A DNA stretch of 64,000 nt from Glyphotaelius pellucidus (Eukaryota > Arthropoda > Insecta > Trichoptera > Limnephilidae), in assembly GCA_936435175.1 (NCBI GenBank), contig OW386565.1:3100001-3164000 (forward strand). The letters run 5' to 3'. Position numbers and translations under genes: made by a program. Position 1 is the stretch's first letter. The number at the start of each line of letters is the position of its first letter. The notes under the pieces were generated by a model. The model did no database searches, had not been told where the DNA came from, and saw nothing but the letters and a program-made list of their open reading frames with translations. Positions 9,362 to 20,727 of the stretch are shown here, in pieces.

Positions 9362-10850
9362 ATCTTGATCAAAAATTTCCAGGATTGGTTGTGAGATAGT
9401 AGATTTTTCATCGTTTCAAAAGCACTTTGGCATTTATCGGTCCAAATAAACTTTTGGTTTTTCCTTAGTAAATTATGCAAAGGATCTAGTATTATTGCAC
9501 TCTTCGGAATGTACTCATGATAAAAATTGATTTTTCCTAGAAATTGTCTCACATTCTTCTGTGTTTTTGGAATAGGAAAATTCTTTATTGAAGTCAAATT
9601 ATCCTTTACTGGCTTGACTGAATTATTCTGAATTATATGACCCAGATATTTTACCATGTCTGATGCAAATGTGCATTTTGTAAATTTTAATCTAAAACCT
9701 TCCATTTTGATTGCATTCAGCAGCTTCGTCAGATGATCAATGTGTTCAGCAAAAGTTTTTGAAAATATAAGAATGTCATCTATGTAATTGACAGCAAATT
9801 CGTTTAGTTTATATTTTCTCAATATATTGCTTAATATCCTCTGAAAAATTGCCGGAGAAGTCTTTAACCCAAAAGGCAGGCAGGTCCATTGATAATGTCC
9901 CTCCTGTGTTACAAATCCTGTTTTTTTTTTGTCTTCAATCCGCAGCGGAATAGACCAAAAGGCTGAGTTTATATCCAGCGTTGAAAAAAATTTCCAATTT
10001 CTGGTCTTCGTCATTAGGTCTTCAATCAACGGAAATGGTTGAGCTTGAGGTACGACTATTTTATTTAAGTCTCTGAAATCTATGCATAATCTGGATCTTT
10101 TGTTTTCTTCTTTTTTAAATGCTAGAGTAACCGGTGCAGCAAATGGACTGTAGGACTCTTCTATCAGTTTATTGTCTAATAATTTTGCTATTTGCTCTTC
10201 TATTTCCTTTTTATCTTCTACGCTGCATCTGTAAGGCCTCTTACTACAATATTTATCTACTAATAAGTCTATCTTCGCTTCGTATTCATTAACAGTGCCA
10301 ACATCATATTTACTCTTCGCAAACACTGATGTGTATTTGCCTATTAGTTCATTTATTTCTGTTTTTTGATCATTATTTAAATGATTTATTGTTATTTTAA
10401 AATCTTCTTCTTTAACATGTTCGTTAAAATTAATTCTGTGTTTTTCTACAGCGTTCTTATTTTCTGTAGAGTTTTTATCTTTTTTATTTGCATTATTCAG
10501 GCAGAGTTTCTGTGATATTTGTAAGTCTTCACTTTGAATAAGGTTGAAGTCTTTTATCATGTCTAATCCAATCAAAAAATCGTACTTGAAATTGTGTTCA
10601 TCAATAATGTACACATCAACATTTTTCTCCAATTCCAAAATTTTTATCTTTAAAGTTGTCAAACCACTCGTCTTTTTAACACCATTAATCGTTACTAAAT
10701 TTGCTTCATTCAAACTGTTTCCTTTTCCTTTTAGTTTCAATAACTTAGAATTAATTAGAGAAACATTTGAACCCGAATCATAAATTCCGTATATTTCTAA
10801 TTTATCATTTAGTAATAGTTTGACTTTTATTAATGGTGTTACTATTAGTT
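9328..10850 (-). CDS. Pol, first part: protease and reverse transcriptase
   Basis: The frame enters by a -1 shift from gag at about 10848. The aspartic protease motif YDSGSNVSLI is encoded around 10754-10783, upstream of the first ATG at 10740. RT follows, with LPFGLKTSPAIFQ and the catalytic box YIDDILIF. Near 9395 the frame is lost: the reading continues into junk and stops at 9328, while the RNase H reading continues in another frame. One missing base (or two extra) explains this. It is a mutation or an assembly error, not the normal gag-pol shift. Confidence 0.88.
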
Positions 10851-11960
10851 TTTTTGATTATTTTCATTTAGCTCAGTCTCTATCACTGAATTGTTTACAT
10901 GTTTAATGGCACTTCTCTTAAATTTTTCATTCTCTTTTGTTTTGAACCAGCATGTGACTTCAGGGTGGTAACGAGAGCCCTTATTCAATTTTTCACAAAT
11001 TTTACATGGATTTTTACCTTCATTTGTATTAAATTCTGCATTCCCAAATGATCTCTTATTTATGAATCTCTTTTTGTTGACCAAATGTTCATACTTGTTT
11101 ACTTCATTGAATAAATCCACAATATCTTGTAATCCTTCTCTATCAATCTTGTTTAGTATGAATTCTGGTAGTCCGGAAGCAACAAGATCTATTAAAGTAC
11201 CGGTGTCGATTGATCTTCTCATATCCAATAAAAGTTTTTCTTTTTTCATAGCATAATCCAACAGAGAACCATCTTTGTATCTAAATGAGAGTGCGTATGT
11301 GACAGGGTTCCATCCTTTGTTTGCGAATGATTCACAGAGTTTGTTTTTCCATGTTGACCACTCGGAGTTCATTGTTAATTTTATAATCATGGAACTGTAC
11401 CAATCCACACAAGTTTTATCCATAAACAATCTGAGTATTTCTATTTTTTTTTCATCCGTGATCACATCAAACCGTAAACATTCTTTTTCAAATACTTTGA
11501 TCCACCGGCTTGCATTTGTATTTTTATTACAGAATTTTTCAATAACGAACTTCTCAGCAATGTTTTTTAAGCTCTGTTGGTTATTTCCCATTAATTTTTC
11601 AATCAATCTTTCCAGTGTACTTGTTTCTTCTTTTTGATGTACTGGGGAACTTTTTTCTTGCAATTCTTCGAGGTATTGGTCTCCAAACTGTAAATTTCCA
11701 TGTTCATCTACATATGTTTTTTTCAGTTCTTCTGTCATGGTAATCCAGACTCTCCTAACCTGGTACCTTTTTCCCAAACTATTTTTCACTTTACTAAAAG
11801 CAGCAGTTTTCATTATTTCCTTGTGATGGCTGGCTGATTGTAGCGATTCTGGTATTGCGTACACTTTATCATCACTTGTAACTATTGAGGTAATGCTACA
11901 AACGTTTGACTTGCCTTCACTTCCAGGTAGCAGAGTGAATTCAAACTGAAGTTTCTCCAT
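10845..11960 (-). CDS. Gag-like capsid/nucleocapsid protein
   Basis: A 371-codon frame that starts about 30 bp inside the 5' LTR boundary. The middle region resembles Ty3/gypsy capsid (ASRWIKVFEKEC, then WSTWKNKLCESF). Near the C-terminus a zinc-knuckle-like array CKIC...H...C has spacing CX2CX9HX4C, longer than the usual retroviral CX2CX4HX4C. The stop TAA (10845-10847) directly follows a canonical slippery heptamer. Confidence 0.82.
   Translation of the reverse strand: MEKLQFEFTLLPGSEGKSNVCSITSIVTSDDKVYAIPESLQSASHHKEIMKTAAFSKVKNSLGKRYQVRRVWITMTEELKKTYVDEHGNLQFGDQYLEELQEKSSPVHQKEETSTLERLIEKLMGNNQQSLKNIAEKFVIEKFCNKNTNASRWIKVFEKECLRFDVITDEKKIEILRLFMDKTCVDWYSSMIIKLTMNSEWSTWKNKLCESFANKGWNPVTYALSFRYKDGSLLDYAMKKEKLLLDMRRSIDTGTLIDLVASGLPEFILNKIDREGLQDIVDLFNEVNKYEHLVNKKRFINKRSFGNAEFNTNEGKNPCKICEKLNKGSRYHPEVTCWFKTKENEKFKRSAIKHVNNSVIETELNENNQKN
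10848..10854 (-). promoter_or_regulatory. Slippery heptamer for -1 gag-pol frameshift
   Basis: On the minus strand A AAA AAC stands in the gag frame immediately before the gag stop TAA. A -1 slip here joins gag to the open protease frame. Heptamer class and position fit programmed frameshifting. A downstream stem-loop was not assessed. Confidence 0.75.
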
Positions 11961-11991
11961 TTTTTGGGTTTTTAACGAAAAATGTCGTTTT

Positions 11992-12204
11992 ATAATGTAG
12001 ATGTTTGATTCCTTAATTTAATTGATAAATAAAACACTTGTGTTGCTAAGTTGTGTAACGAAGAAACGACATTTATGTTTATTATATCACTTTCTTTTTA
12101 TGGTTTCTTCTAACAAACTGACACTTTACAATAAAATCATATAATAACAAAACAAGTGACAATTCTCAATCTAACCGACACCACAACAATACTTTTTCTT
12201 TACA
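11992..12204 (-). repeat. 5' LTR
   Basis: Same 213 bp as at 7521-7733 except A at 12071. A TATA-like AT-rich stretch lies in the middle of the LTR. Confidence 0.9.
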
Positions 12205-12209
12205 TAAAT

Positions 12210-13814
12210 AATAAATATATATTACTTAGGGTAAAAATTGTTCAACCTCGTACCCGATGCATGGAAATTGAAAAGTGCAAGCACTCTGCGCAAATGGGTT
12301 AACAATTGGCTTCTGGACATGGGGAGAATCGAGAGCGAACATATGCTCACACAAACTCACTTACCTAATAATATGTACTTTCAGGTTTACGTTAATCCAT
12401 AAAGAATTTTATAATATTATCTTTATTTTTTATATTGTTATCTTCACACAAAAAGTTACTAGGTTACAAAAATAGGTATAAAAAAATATTTTAAAAAGTT
12501 GTACTATTGATAAAATTAAATTATGAGTAAAATAATATATACTATCAAAAATATAACACAGAGGCTATTTTTGTACATTAGAGGAATCAGAAAATTACTT
12601 TTTATTAATTTCTAAAAATGATTTTATTTTTTTTTTATGCCCCTGATAACTTGATATCCCCTTTTGTTAATATTTAATTTAAACTTACAAATCTTTTGCT
12701 CTCTTTGTTGATTCTTGTATAATAATGATTATCCATTTCAAAATTTAAGTTTCAATATTGCTTTTTCAAACTTGCCTATATAACAAATGTAGTTAAACTG
12801 GGATATTCTCTATATTAATTAAATAGTCAGAATTACATTGGGAATGCATATGTCTGGTTTCTAATATGTAAATTACATTACTTGGGAAATATAAAAAAAA
12901 AAAATTGTAATACTTTATATCATTTCAATAGTTATAAATACATTGGGATTTCACTGTCATATATAAGTTTATAAATTTGTAATTTCTAAATACTTAGTAA
13001 ATGTTTAAACATTATAGTTAAATACTATATTTTTAATTATAAAATTGTAAAAGTTCTCCGAAATGACCTGGAAAGAGTCTCAACCTTGCGATTTCTCATA
13101 AGAAACCATTCACTTTTCTGAACGCAATTATTAATTTTCTCCAAATCAAACTTAGAATAATCGCATCTTTGCGACTCTTTCAAGGACATAAAGAATCTAT
13201 TCCTACGCTCAGGATGCAATTATTAATGTTCTCAATAGTTATTTGGACATAATCTCATTTCTTGTGTTATCTTTAATGGAACCTTTCATCTGTTGAGAAT
13301 ATTATGAACTAAAAATGCAATTTGCCTGCCCTGAAACGGGAATCCTTCCCAGTTGGATAGACAAAGCACCATTTTGTATTGTTTCGTTTTGAAATATGTA
13401 TGTATATAAATAAATAAATATTGCCAATTTGTTACGATAAGAAAGGCCGTGGTGGGCGTGTTAAATAACAAATAACTATGCATTTAAAATTAGTTAGATT
13501 AGGAAACAGTTTTTATATGCAGTGGGCGTATTTTATAAAACAGTTATGCAGTTATGGTTAAGCTGTTGTTAGCTGTTAGCTTTTGTTTAAAAGGGCGCGA
13601 CTGGTGTTAAAACCAGAGCTAACAGCGGAGAACACAATTTTCTTGCTTAGGGCCGTTTCCTGAAGATGCGTTATTATTTACAAAGTTCCTTCCTCCAAAA
13701 TAAAACAACCTTTGAAATAATATTTTGTAAAATATATGTATATATGTAACCCATATTTTTTATATTACAATAAAAATAAAAATATATTTTTGATTTAGAA
13801 GATTGTTTTATTCT
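12210..13814. other. AT-rich sequence without a recognised gene
   Basis: About 1.6 kb of AT-rich DNA with only short frames. None of the repeat families described here was recognised in it. Confidence 0.45.
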
Positions 13815-13961
13815 TTAACCCCACAGGCCTCAAACCTATTTTGTCGGAAGGTCAAAATATTTTCCCTTTGCAATAAAATCCAAATAAATGTATTATTTCT
13901 GAACACTCTGAAAACTGTTTTAGAAAGGTGATGAAATACGCTTTCAAATTTTATGATCTTT
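13815..13961. mobile_element. Half of a TTAA-ended foldback MITE
   Basis: Starts TTAACCCCACAGGCC and contains GGTCAAAATATTTTCCCTTT. It matches one arm of the palindromic element at 38130-38428. The second arm is absent; a Helentron-like element begins at its end. Confidence 0.6.
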
Positions 13962-14830
13962 ACATATTATAAATCAAAGTCCTCCGCTGCGTCTGTTCGT
14001 GATAAACTCAAAAACTACTGAACGGATTTTCATGCAGTTTTCACCAATAGATGGAGTGGTTCATGAGGAAGGTTTAGAACAGTGATTCCCAAAGTGGTCC
14101 AGGTGGGGTCCACGGAGACCCCACGGGGGTCCATGTAGGCGCGATAAAGAAATGGGGTCCACAAGTTGAAAGTGAGGGTTCACGAACTGGTTTCGACCGA
14201 GACACATCCCGTGACCCATATTTATATCCCATCCCACCCTCCGTCTCATATCCCACTACGCCCCCTCCATAACAGAGCGACTGGCGTACAGCGCACGTTG
14301 TTGTACAGGTTATGCATGAGATCTTAAAACGCCCAGCTAGGCAAGGGGGGGAGGGGGCGTAATGGGATATAGGTGGGTGTACTGTACTGGGACGGGAACG
14401 TACCCATATCCTATTACGCCCCCTCCGACATGGCAAATATAATCTCGAATACTGGTCCATTTTGCCCCCGTTTGAAAAAGTCATAGATCCGGTACTGCTC
14501 TGTTGTGACAGACCACACCTCGCCATTCAATATTCTGCACTACGTGTGTCGAGTTTTGGGAATATGGTAGAAATGTACCAGCGGGGGGTCCACCGTGATC
14601 AGTAAAATTTTGAAAGTGGTCTACGAGAAAAAAAGTTTGGGAACCTCTGGTTCAGATGTATAATTTGTCAAGGTTTTGTGTACATTGGTTGAAATATATA
14701 ATTAAAGGAGAATGTCTGTATGTGGTGCATAGGCGGTATGCAAATTAATAGATGGCGGTGTGAGTTAAAAGGTTGGATAACCATCTAGTTTCGTTAGCCA
14801 CAGCAAACGCGTGGCCAGGTCAGCTAGTAA
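13962..14830 (+). mobile_element. Non-autonomous Helentron/Helitron-like element, copy 1
   Basis: Shares CTGTTCGTGATAAACTCAAA, ACGGATTTTCATGC, ATTTGTCAAGGTTTTG and the end GCGTGGCCAGGTCAG with the copy at 30535-31853. It ends CAGCTAGT, like other rolling-circle elements in this window. No coding capacity. A hAT MITE sits inside it (14080-14649). Confidence 0.6.
14080..14649. mobile_element. hAT-type MITE with 8-bp target duplication
   Basis: Begins CAGTGATTCCCAAAGTGGTC and ends TTTGGGAACCTCTG, the imperfect terminal repeats usual for hAT. It is flanked by GTTTAGAA (14072-14079) and GTTCAGAT (14650-14657), which match at six of eight bases. It belongs to the family at 40115-40530. The Helentron-like host is continuous across it when compared with 30535-31853. 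Confidence 0.8.
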
Positions 14831-14989
14831 TTAACAAAAATTCCCTTCTGGTGTCCTGTCCGTTCAACGGAGGTTGGCAATCATGTTGGCTTTGCGGACT
14901 TTGTTTACTGCGGCCCGGAACAGCTCTACAGTAGACTGGCCAAACCACTGTCTCAGGTTATCCAGGCCATGATGTTCTCCTTCTTCCAG

Positions 14990-15137
14990 GATCCCCACTT
15001 CCGGCAATGAGGTCAATAGAAGAAAAAAACCACACCGATGAATTCCGGCACCCCTGCTAAGTCACCAAACGTAGCAAACTAATTGTCATCATATAAATGG
15101 TTCCCGGGGCGCAGTACCAATACCCGCCTCCCAAATT
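14990..15137. repeat. Family B repeat fragment
   Basis: Contains ACCCCTGCTAAGTCACCAAA, CGTAGCAAACTAATTG and GGTTCCCGGGGC, the family B 5' region in minus orientation. Confidence 0.5.
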
Positions 15138-15409
15138 GTAAACCTACATCGATAATTCAATTGTATAATATTTTATTAGGATGCATAAATTAATTAATTT
15201 GTGGAATCGAAATAAAAAAGCGAGTTGGTACAAGAATTTTATTATTATTTTTTTTCAATTATTTCTGGCTTTCACCCTTCAAGGGTGTTCTAGGCCAGTG
15301 TTCCGCAAACTTTTTGTGATCAAGGTACACCTACCAAAACAAAAAATTTTTGAGGTACACCTAAGAAAAAAATAAGGTGTGTTTAATATTTATGATGGAA
15401 ATCAATATA

Positions 15410-15790
15410 ATATGAAAATATTTTTAATGATAAATGTGAGCCTGCTTAATTGAGCACAGGCAATCAAAATTTGGAGCAATCGTTGATAATGCTACTCTCA
15501 TCTCTTCGTCGATCGTCCTCAGACGTTCTCTTTTTATATCAAAGTGCGAGTTGAAAACCCCAATTTGCATAAATAGTTCGTGGCAAATGGTGAGATAATT
15601 GCAATAGCACGCTTTGAAAGCAATGGGTAATCATTTTTTATGCGTAGCCAAAAATGTGCTAGCTTTATTTCGGAAAATTTTACTTTTAATGTCTAATCAG
15701 TTTTTGTCTTCAGAATTCTTCCTGCTCGTTCGGTAAGTGTCCATGGAAAATGCTATCTGAGAATGGATTTCGAACCCAGTCCATAGGTTG
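15410..15790 (-). pseudogene. Degenerate hAT transposase C-terminus
   Basis: Minus-strand translation in shifting frames gives the hAT dimerisation region: HFWLRIKNDYPLL, then PFATNYLCKLGFS, then KRERLRTIDEEMRVALSTI up to a terminal HIYH. This resembles ZBED/Buster-type hAT transposases. Several frameshifts and stops make it non-functional. Confidence 0.75.
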
Positions 15791-16023
15791 CAGGTCACAC
15801 TTAGGAAAATAAGAGTCAATTTTTTCTGCCGTGTTTCACTAGCCTGTTTTTTTTAAAGTTTTCTTTATTCATTGAATTGTTTGTTACATAAATTTTAGAA
15901 TTTTTCGACCACCATGCTAGGCACATGCCCGTGTTGTGGTGGCCGATTTTCTATATATTACATTAACATATAAGCAATAAAAAAAATGTGCGAGAAAATA
16001 AAAAATATAAAATAAAATAATAA

Positions 16024-16500
16024 TAAAGAAATATTATTTATTTATTTATTTAAAATTTACGGCACAAAGTGCCATTTACAAGCTTGTGTATATTTAATTA
16101 CAGTCATAGTACATTATACAGGCATTAAAAATAAACAATAATATCAAAAAATCATTATGTAGTGACCTCGTTAACGTATAATTGGCCGAAATGTTCGATC
16201 AGTACAACCTTATATTTCAGTATGGAAATATTAAAAATATCAGCCACATTGGCATAAAAATTTCCAATGGTGTGTAATCTATTTACAACTGAATTGGAGC
16301 CTGATACCGACATATAGTTGTCACAATAAAACAAACTAGGGAACCTTGATCTTATTGTAGGTATATGAAAGTTAATCAACTTTAATATATCAGGGCTATC
16401 CAACTGATAGTTAACGATTTTATACAAAAATATCAGATCAAAAATTTTTCTTCTGTCACTTAATTTCAACAATTTTAATGAGTGCAACAAAAAATCATAA
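16024..16500 (-). pseudogene. Jockey-type LINE, 3' end fragment
   Basis: The minus-strand frame 16155-16490 (111 codons) carries the RT C-terminal pattern LKLSDRRKIFDLIFLYKIVN ... IRSRFPSLFY ... NRLHTIGNFYANVADIF, similar to 18547-18830. Beyond its 3' end the minus strand has an A-rich (AAAT)n tail near 16024-16050. It is strongly 5'-truncated and nested in the hAT remnant. Confidence 0.75.
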
Positions 16501-17773
16501 TTTATTGATTCTAAGGGAATTCCAAGAATACAAAAGAATATAAAATAATGTAAATTGCTGTAGAGTAATTATAAAAGAGTTAAGAAGAATGTAAAATAAT
16601 ATAGTACTAAAAGTGTAGAATATAAAAAACATATATATATACTAGAAAGAATATAAAAAAGTAGGTGATTATAAAATATATAAGATCAAGTATCAAATAA
16701 GCAAATAATTAAAGGTTTTTGTTACGATGGAAATCTATAAGTGCGTGGCTATATTGGTAGGTAAATTATTTTACACCAATTTTTTGTACAAATAAATTTT
16801 AGAATTCATGTTTCAAGTCCGGCGAAATTACACTGGACACTAGAGTAAATTATTATTGCTACATTATTGGACACAGTGCGTGTAGGCAGTGGGCTCAGTG
16901 GACAGAGTACACTGTACTTGTAGGAACCGTAGAATCTGTTACTTCAAGGACACATAGTGGTAGTAGACCTGTGCTTCGAGTGTTTCACTATCAAAGCCTG
17001 CACTTTTTTATTGAATCGGCAGCCATGACATTTGGGAACATTTTATTACTACATACCATTGGGTGTGGCTGATCCATAATGACAACTTAGCGCGAAAGCT
17101 TTCAATCTTATCCGATGACGTTCAAGTATTAGAATTCTTGCCTTGCTTCTTGGTTGAGCTCATTTAAATGAGCGAATATGTCCGACTGGCCTATTTTATT
17201 ACGGATCCGATAGTCGGATCGCCTAAGCTGGTGCAGCGTCACAATGTTACTTTGTTATAAAGTAGCATTGCGGTGAGGCTCACCAACTAACGACCACGGT
17301 ACACCACTGTGCCGCGGCACACACTTTGCGGAACACTGTTCTAGGCCATCATTTCAAATAACAGAGAAAGCAAAGGTGAATTTATATATTAATATTATTT
17401 AAATGTGCAAATTTCAGAATTATATGGAAGATTGGAGTCGAGTTCAGACTTAGAAGAGATGGGATGTTGTATGGAGGGAAAGTAATTTTAGATAAAGCAT
17501 GATAGAAGAGAGGATATTTATTTAGAGAGGGACAACCAAAAAATATGTGATCTAAAGTTCCCACTTCTAGAACACAGAATGTACAATCTGGGGAGTCAAG
17601 GACGTGAATTTTAAACAAGTGAGAAGGAACGGATGTCCGATTTCATTCGAATAAGAGAGGAAATTTCTTTTTTTGGAAAAATGGGGGAATTTTTGAAACC
17701 ATGGTTTTGATGGGATACTTCTTTGCATTGAGGCATAGCAGGCTCCATTGGATTGACTAGCAATGTTCCAATA

Positions 17774-19206
17774 CTAAAAAATATATACTAAAAATATTTC
17801 TGATTGCATAATTTTACAAAAAAATTTAAACAACTTGTTTAATTGGTGGTTAGGCCCAAGCACGCACCTACACTTATACACACCTACTCCTACACATACA
17901 TACTGTCACTGCTTGGGATTTGGTAGTAATATTGTTGCCAATTCCTTTTCCTAGCCATCCATTGCCTACCCGTCCTTCCTTAATTCAGTGTCTGTAATAA
18001 ACTGCCCGCCGCATCATATAGCCATTTGCGCTCCGCTCCGCCTTTAACCTAATTCCGCTATTAAAATAAAATAGTTCGCGCATTTTTACTGTGTGTGCAT
18101 GTTGGATGGAGAAGACCAACGTCAAATGTCAAATAATAAGATTTTATAAAATAAAGAAACCAATCATTTATGAATACAATCTTGACAAAATTATATTAAA
18201 CTCAGTAGAAACAATAAATGATCTAGGTATTATTTTTAACTCAAAACTTACATTTATTAGCCATATAACTAATATTATTAATAGAGCAATGAAGATTTTA
18301 GGATTTATTATTAGAATAACCAAACAATTTTGTAGCATTGATACTATTCGCATTTTATACATAACGCTAGTGAGAAGCATTTTAGAATATAACTCTACGA
18401 TTTGGGCTCCACATTACAATATCCATATTCAAGCGATTGAAAAAGTCCAGCGTAGATTCCTTAGGTATATTAATTTTAAATTAGGTATTCCAAGAGAATC
18501 CGTTGACTATAATTTGTTATTAAACTGGACTAATCTCGTAAATTTATCAGATCGCAGAAAAATCTGTGATATATTAATATTATATAAAATAATTCACTCG
18601 GTCTTGGATACCCCTGATTTAATAGAACTAATACGATTTCATTGCCCTGGTCGCGCTAACGATGGACTGACTCTACCGTTCTACTATAATAACACACATA
18701 CATTATCACATTATTACTCACCAATCAGTCGATTACACATTTTGGGAAATGAATATGCTAACATCGGCGACATTTATTTCTTAAAATTAGCGCAATATAA
18801 ATATGCACTCAAAAATTATTTTTCCATAATGTAACTTTATATACGCAATGTGGATATGTTGAAATGAAATGATGATATTTTTCATTGTTCTTTTTTGTTA
18901 TTTTTTGTTGTGATACACAAAATAATTGTATGTTATTTTTAGGTTTCAGTTTTTAAGTTTTTTATTTTTTCCATAATGTAACTTTATATACGCAGTATGG
19001 ACATGTTGAAATGAAATGATGATATTTCTCATTTTTATTTCTTGTTATTTTTTGTTGTGATACACAAAATAATTGTATGTTATTTTTAAGTTTAAAACTA
19101 CTATTATGTAATGATATTATTTTTCTTACTTTTTTACTCTATTATATGTTTATTTATAAAAGGCAGTATAGCCGTTTATGTATTTAAAATAAAAATAAAA
19201 TAAAAT
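17774..19206 (+). mobile_element. Jockey-type LINE, truncated, nested in I-type LINE
   Basis: Plus-strand insertion ending in an AAAATA-rich tail (about 19187-19206). It encodes the C-terminal RT part and has a duplicated block in its 3' untranslated region: TTCCATAATGTAACTTTATA occurs at 18820 and 18970, each followed by the same stretch of about 110 bp. The part before 18090 is non-coding and unassigned. Confidence 0.7.
18091..18834 (+). pseudogene. Jockey-type LINE reverse transcriptase, C-terminal part
   Basis: 247 codons. Post-catalytic RT and thumb region: NDLGIIFNSKLTFISHI, RSILEYNSTIWAPHY, IEKVQRRFLRYI and LVNLSDRRKICDILILYKII. The palm with the YxDD box and the endonuclease are missing, so the copy is inactive. 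The first methionine is in unrelated flanking sequence, so the given start is not meaningful. Confidence 0.85.
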
Positions 19207-19559
19207 AATCTGCCCAAACATTGCGGGATCTATCTTTGATGGAAAAAATATCAGATAGGGGAATATGGTTTACGAGGGTAACAATAGGGTTAGACGCTCC
19301 TTGTTTTGCCAAGGAATCCGCAATATCGTTACCCACTATGCCAACATGTCCAGGAATCCAAATCAGAGTTACAGTTTTTTCCAGAGCTTTGAATGGAGGC
19401 TATCATCACTCGAATAAGGCATATCGATCATCAGGATGAAGAAGAGGACTGGATTTCAGTTTTTGGAGGGAACTGAGAGAGTCGGAGAGAACAAGGGAAT
19501 GATCAAAATTATTTATTAATTTATAAGCACATAATATTTCAGTCAAAAATGTAATATGT

Positions 19560-19990
19560 CTGAAGAAATAATTGTGAATCTATACTAATATTATAAATGC
19601 GAAACTGCGTGTGTTTGTTTGTTATGCTTTCACGCAAAAACCAATCAACCGATTTTAAAAATTCTTTCACCAATAGAAAGCTACATTATATGCGAGTAAC
19701 ATAGGCTGTATATAATGGTATGCTCTGGCGTTACGAAATTATAGATATTAATATATTGTATTTATTATACGTTTTCTGTCACTAACAAAAGCGAGTTATT
19801 GCTAACGTCAGAAAACAAATCGTTGTCGTGGAAACAATGTTGATGTATTTGCGGGAAATCGGAGTTAATATCTATCTTTCTATATAAATAAAAATAAATC
19901 TCCGAAATGTTTGTACGCGCATAACTTCCGAACGACTGCATCAAATTGGATAATTCTTTTTTTCTTTGAGCTCTGGCACTATGAAATTTA
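19560..19990. mobile_element. Helitron-like fragments
   Basis: 19577-19740 begins CTATACTAATATTATAAATG and carries TTTCACGCAAAAACCAATCA and GCTCTGGCGTTACGAAAT, features usual at the 5' region of insect rolling-circle elements. A second, similar stretch starts near 19876 (TATATAAATAAAAATAAATC). No coding capacity. Confidence 0.5.
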
Positions 19991-20021
19991 GGTAGCACGC
20001 AAGCTGTTTGAAAACTGAAGA

Positions 20022-20262
20022 TTGGAAGAGTAGAAGATACTCTCAGTATCGCCCTGGTGTAAGTCCACCATTCAGAATTGAAACGTTGCTTGAAATGGCT
20101 TTAGCCATGTTTGGTGACCAGATCTGATAGCCAGTTACTTCCCACCTTCTTCTTTCCCATCTCCTTCCCCTCCCCACTACCTTCAGTCTCACAACATACC
20201 CCAATTGGGGATGCCAGTCTCACTGGCTCCAGACGGGAGCAGTTGGGACTCTTCATATAACA
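20022..20262 (+). repeat. SINE-like family A, copy 2
   Basis: Near full length: ACTCTCAGTATCGCCCTGGT, GTCCACCATTCAGAATTGAA, TGGTGACCAGATCTGATAGC and GGGAGCAGTTGGGACTCTTC. Plus orientation; the poly(A) is replaced by ATATAACAAAA. Confidence 0.7.
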
Positions 20263-20265
20263 AAA

Positions 20266-20723
20266 ATATATAAGAACAATCAATCAAATTTGTTACCTAT
20301 TTGAAATATCCATAATTCTTGATTCAATTAAAATTATTATGTAATCTCTTCAAATTAATTCATTAATTTAGAGTTTAAAAATTGAATTCTGATTTGAATT
20401 TGGATCAAATTCTTGACAATTTCGCAAGAATTTTTGTAATGATTGAAAAACTTTTCAGATGTATTTTCATGTGGTTGAAATAATCCAGAAACCTTCGCGG
20501 GGGTTTCAAGAAGTTAATTTGAAAGTTTCAAACATTTCCTATGCTTAATATAGCAATACACAATACAATAAACCCCAAATATATTATGATTGTTATCTAT
20601 GTATAAGATAGATAAACAAATAATTCATTAAAAATTTTCATAAATGAAAACAAGAGGGTGTATAATTTTTAAGTGTTCAAAAAATTCCAATATTCAAAAT
20701 TGGGTGGTCATCTTCCCAATTCA
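20266..20723. other. AT-rich sequence, nothing recognised
   Basis: No open frame of note and no repeat family recognised. Confidence 0.4.
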
Positions 20724-20727
20724 TTAA

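Larger units (their letters stand above)
7521..12204 (-). mobile_element. Ty3/gypsy LTR retrotransposon, nearly complete
   Basis: The element is 4,684 bp on the minus strand. It has two 213-bp direct LTRs differing at one base (G at 7600, A at 12071), a gag frame, protease, RT, RNase H and integrase in Ty3/gypsy order, and a G-rich polypurine tract next to the 3' LTR. The 5-bp direct repeat TAAAT flanks it (7516-7520 and 12205-12209). The flanks are AT-rich, so the exact boundary could shift by a few bases. No env frame is present. Nearly identical LTRs mean a recent insertion, yet pol is broken near 9395. I could not identify the primer-binding site: the bases after the 5' LTR do not start with the usual TGG. 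Confidence 0.93.
15296..17338. mobile_element. hAT transposon remnant, 2.0 kb, with exact target duplication
   Basis: Terminal repeats CAGTGTTCCGCAAACTTTTT and, inverted, CAGTGTTCCGCAAAGTGTG. It is flanked by a perfect 8-bp duplication TTCTAGGC (15288-15295 and 17339-17346). A degenerate transposase C-terminus lies on the minus strand, and a LINE fragment is nested at about 16024-16500. Confidence 0.9.
17345..19545 (-). pseudogene. I-clade-like LINE fragment with RNase H, split by another LINE
   Basis: On the minus strand, 19215-19545 encodes an RNase H motif of I-type LINEs (WIPGHVGIVGNDIADSLAKQ). 17382-17770 encodes the C-terminal part, with the zinc-knuckle-like HVLDSPDCTFC ... GTLDHIFFGC. 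The two parts are separated by a plus-strand jockey-type insertion (17774-19206), and the reading runs on in one frame across that junction. The 5' end is truncated. Confidence 0.75.
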
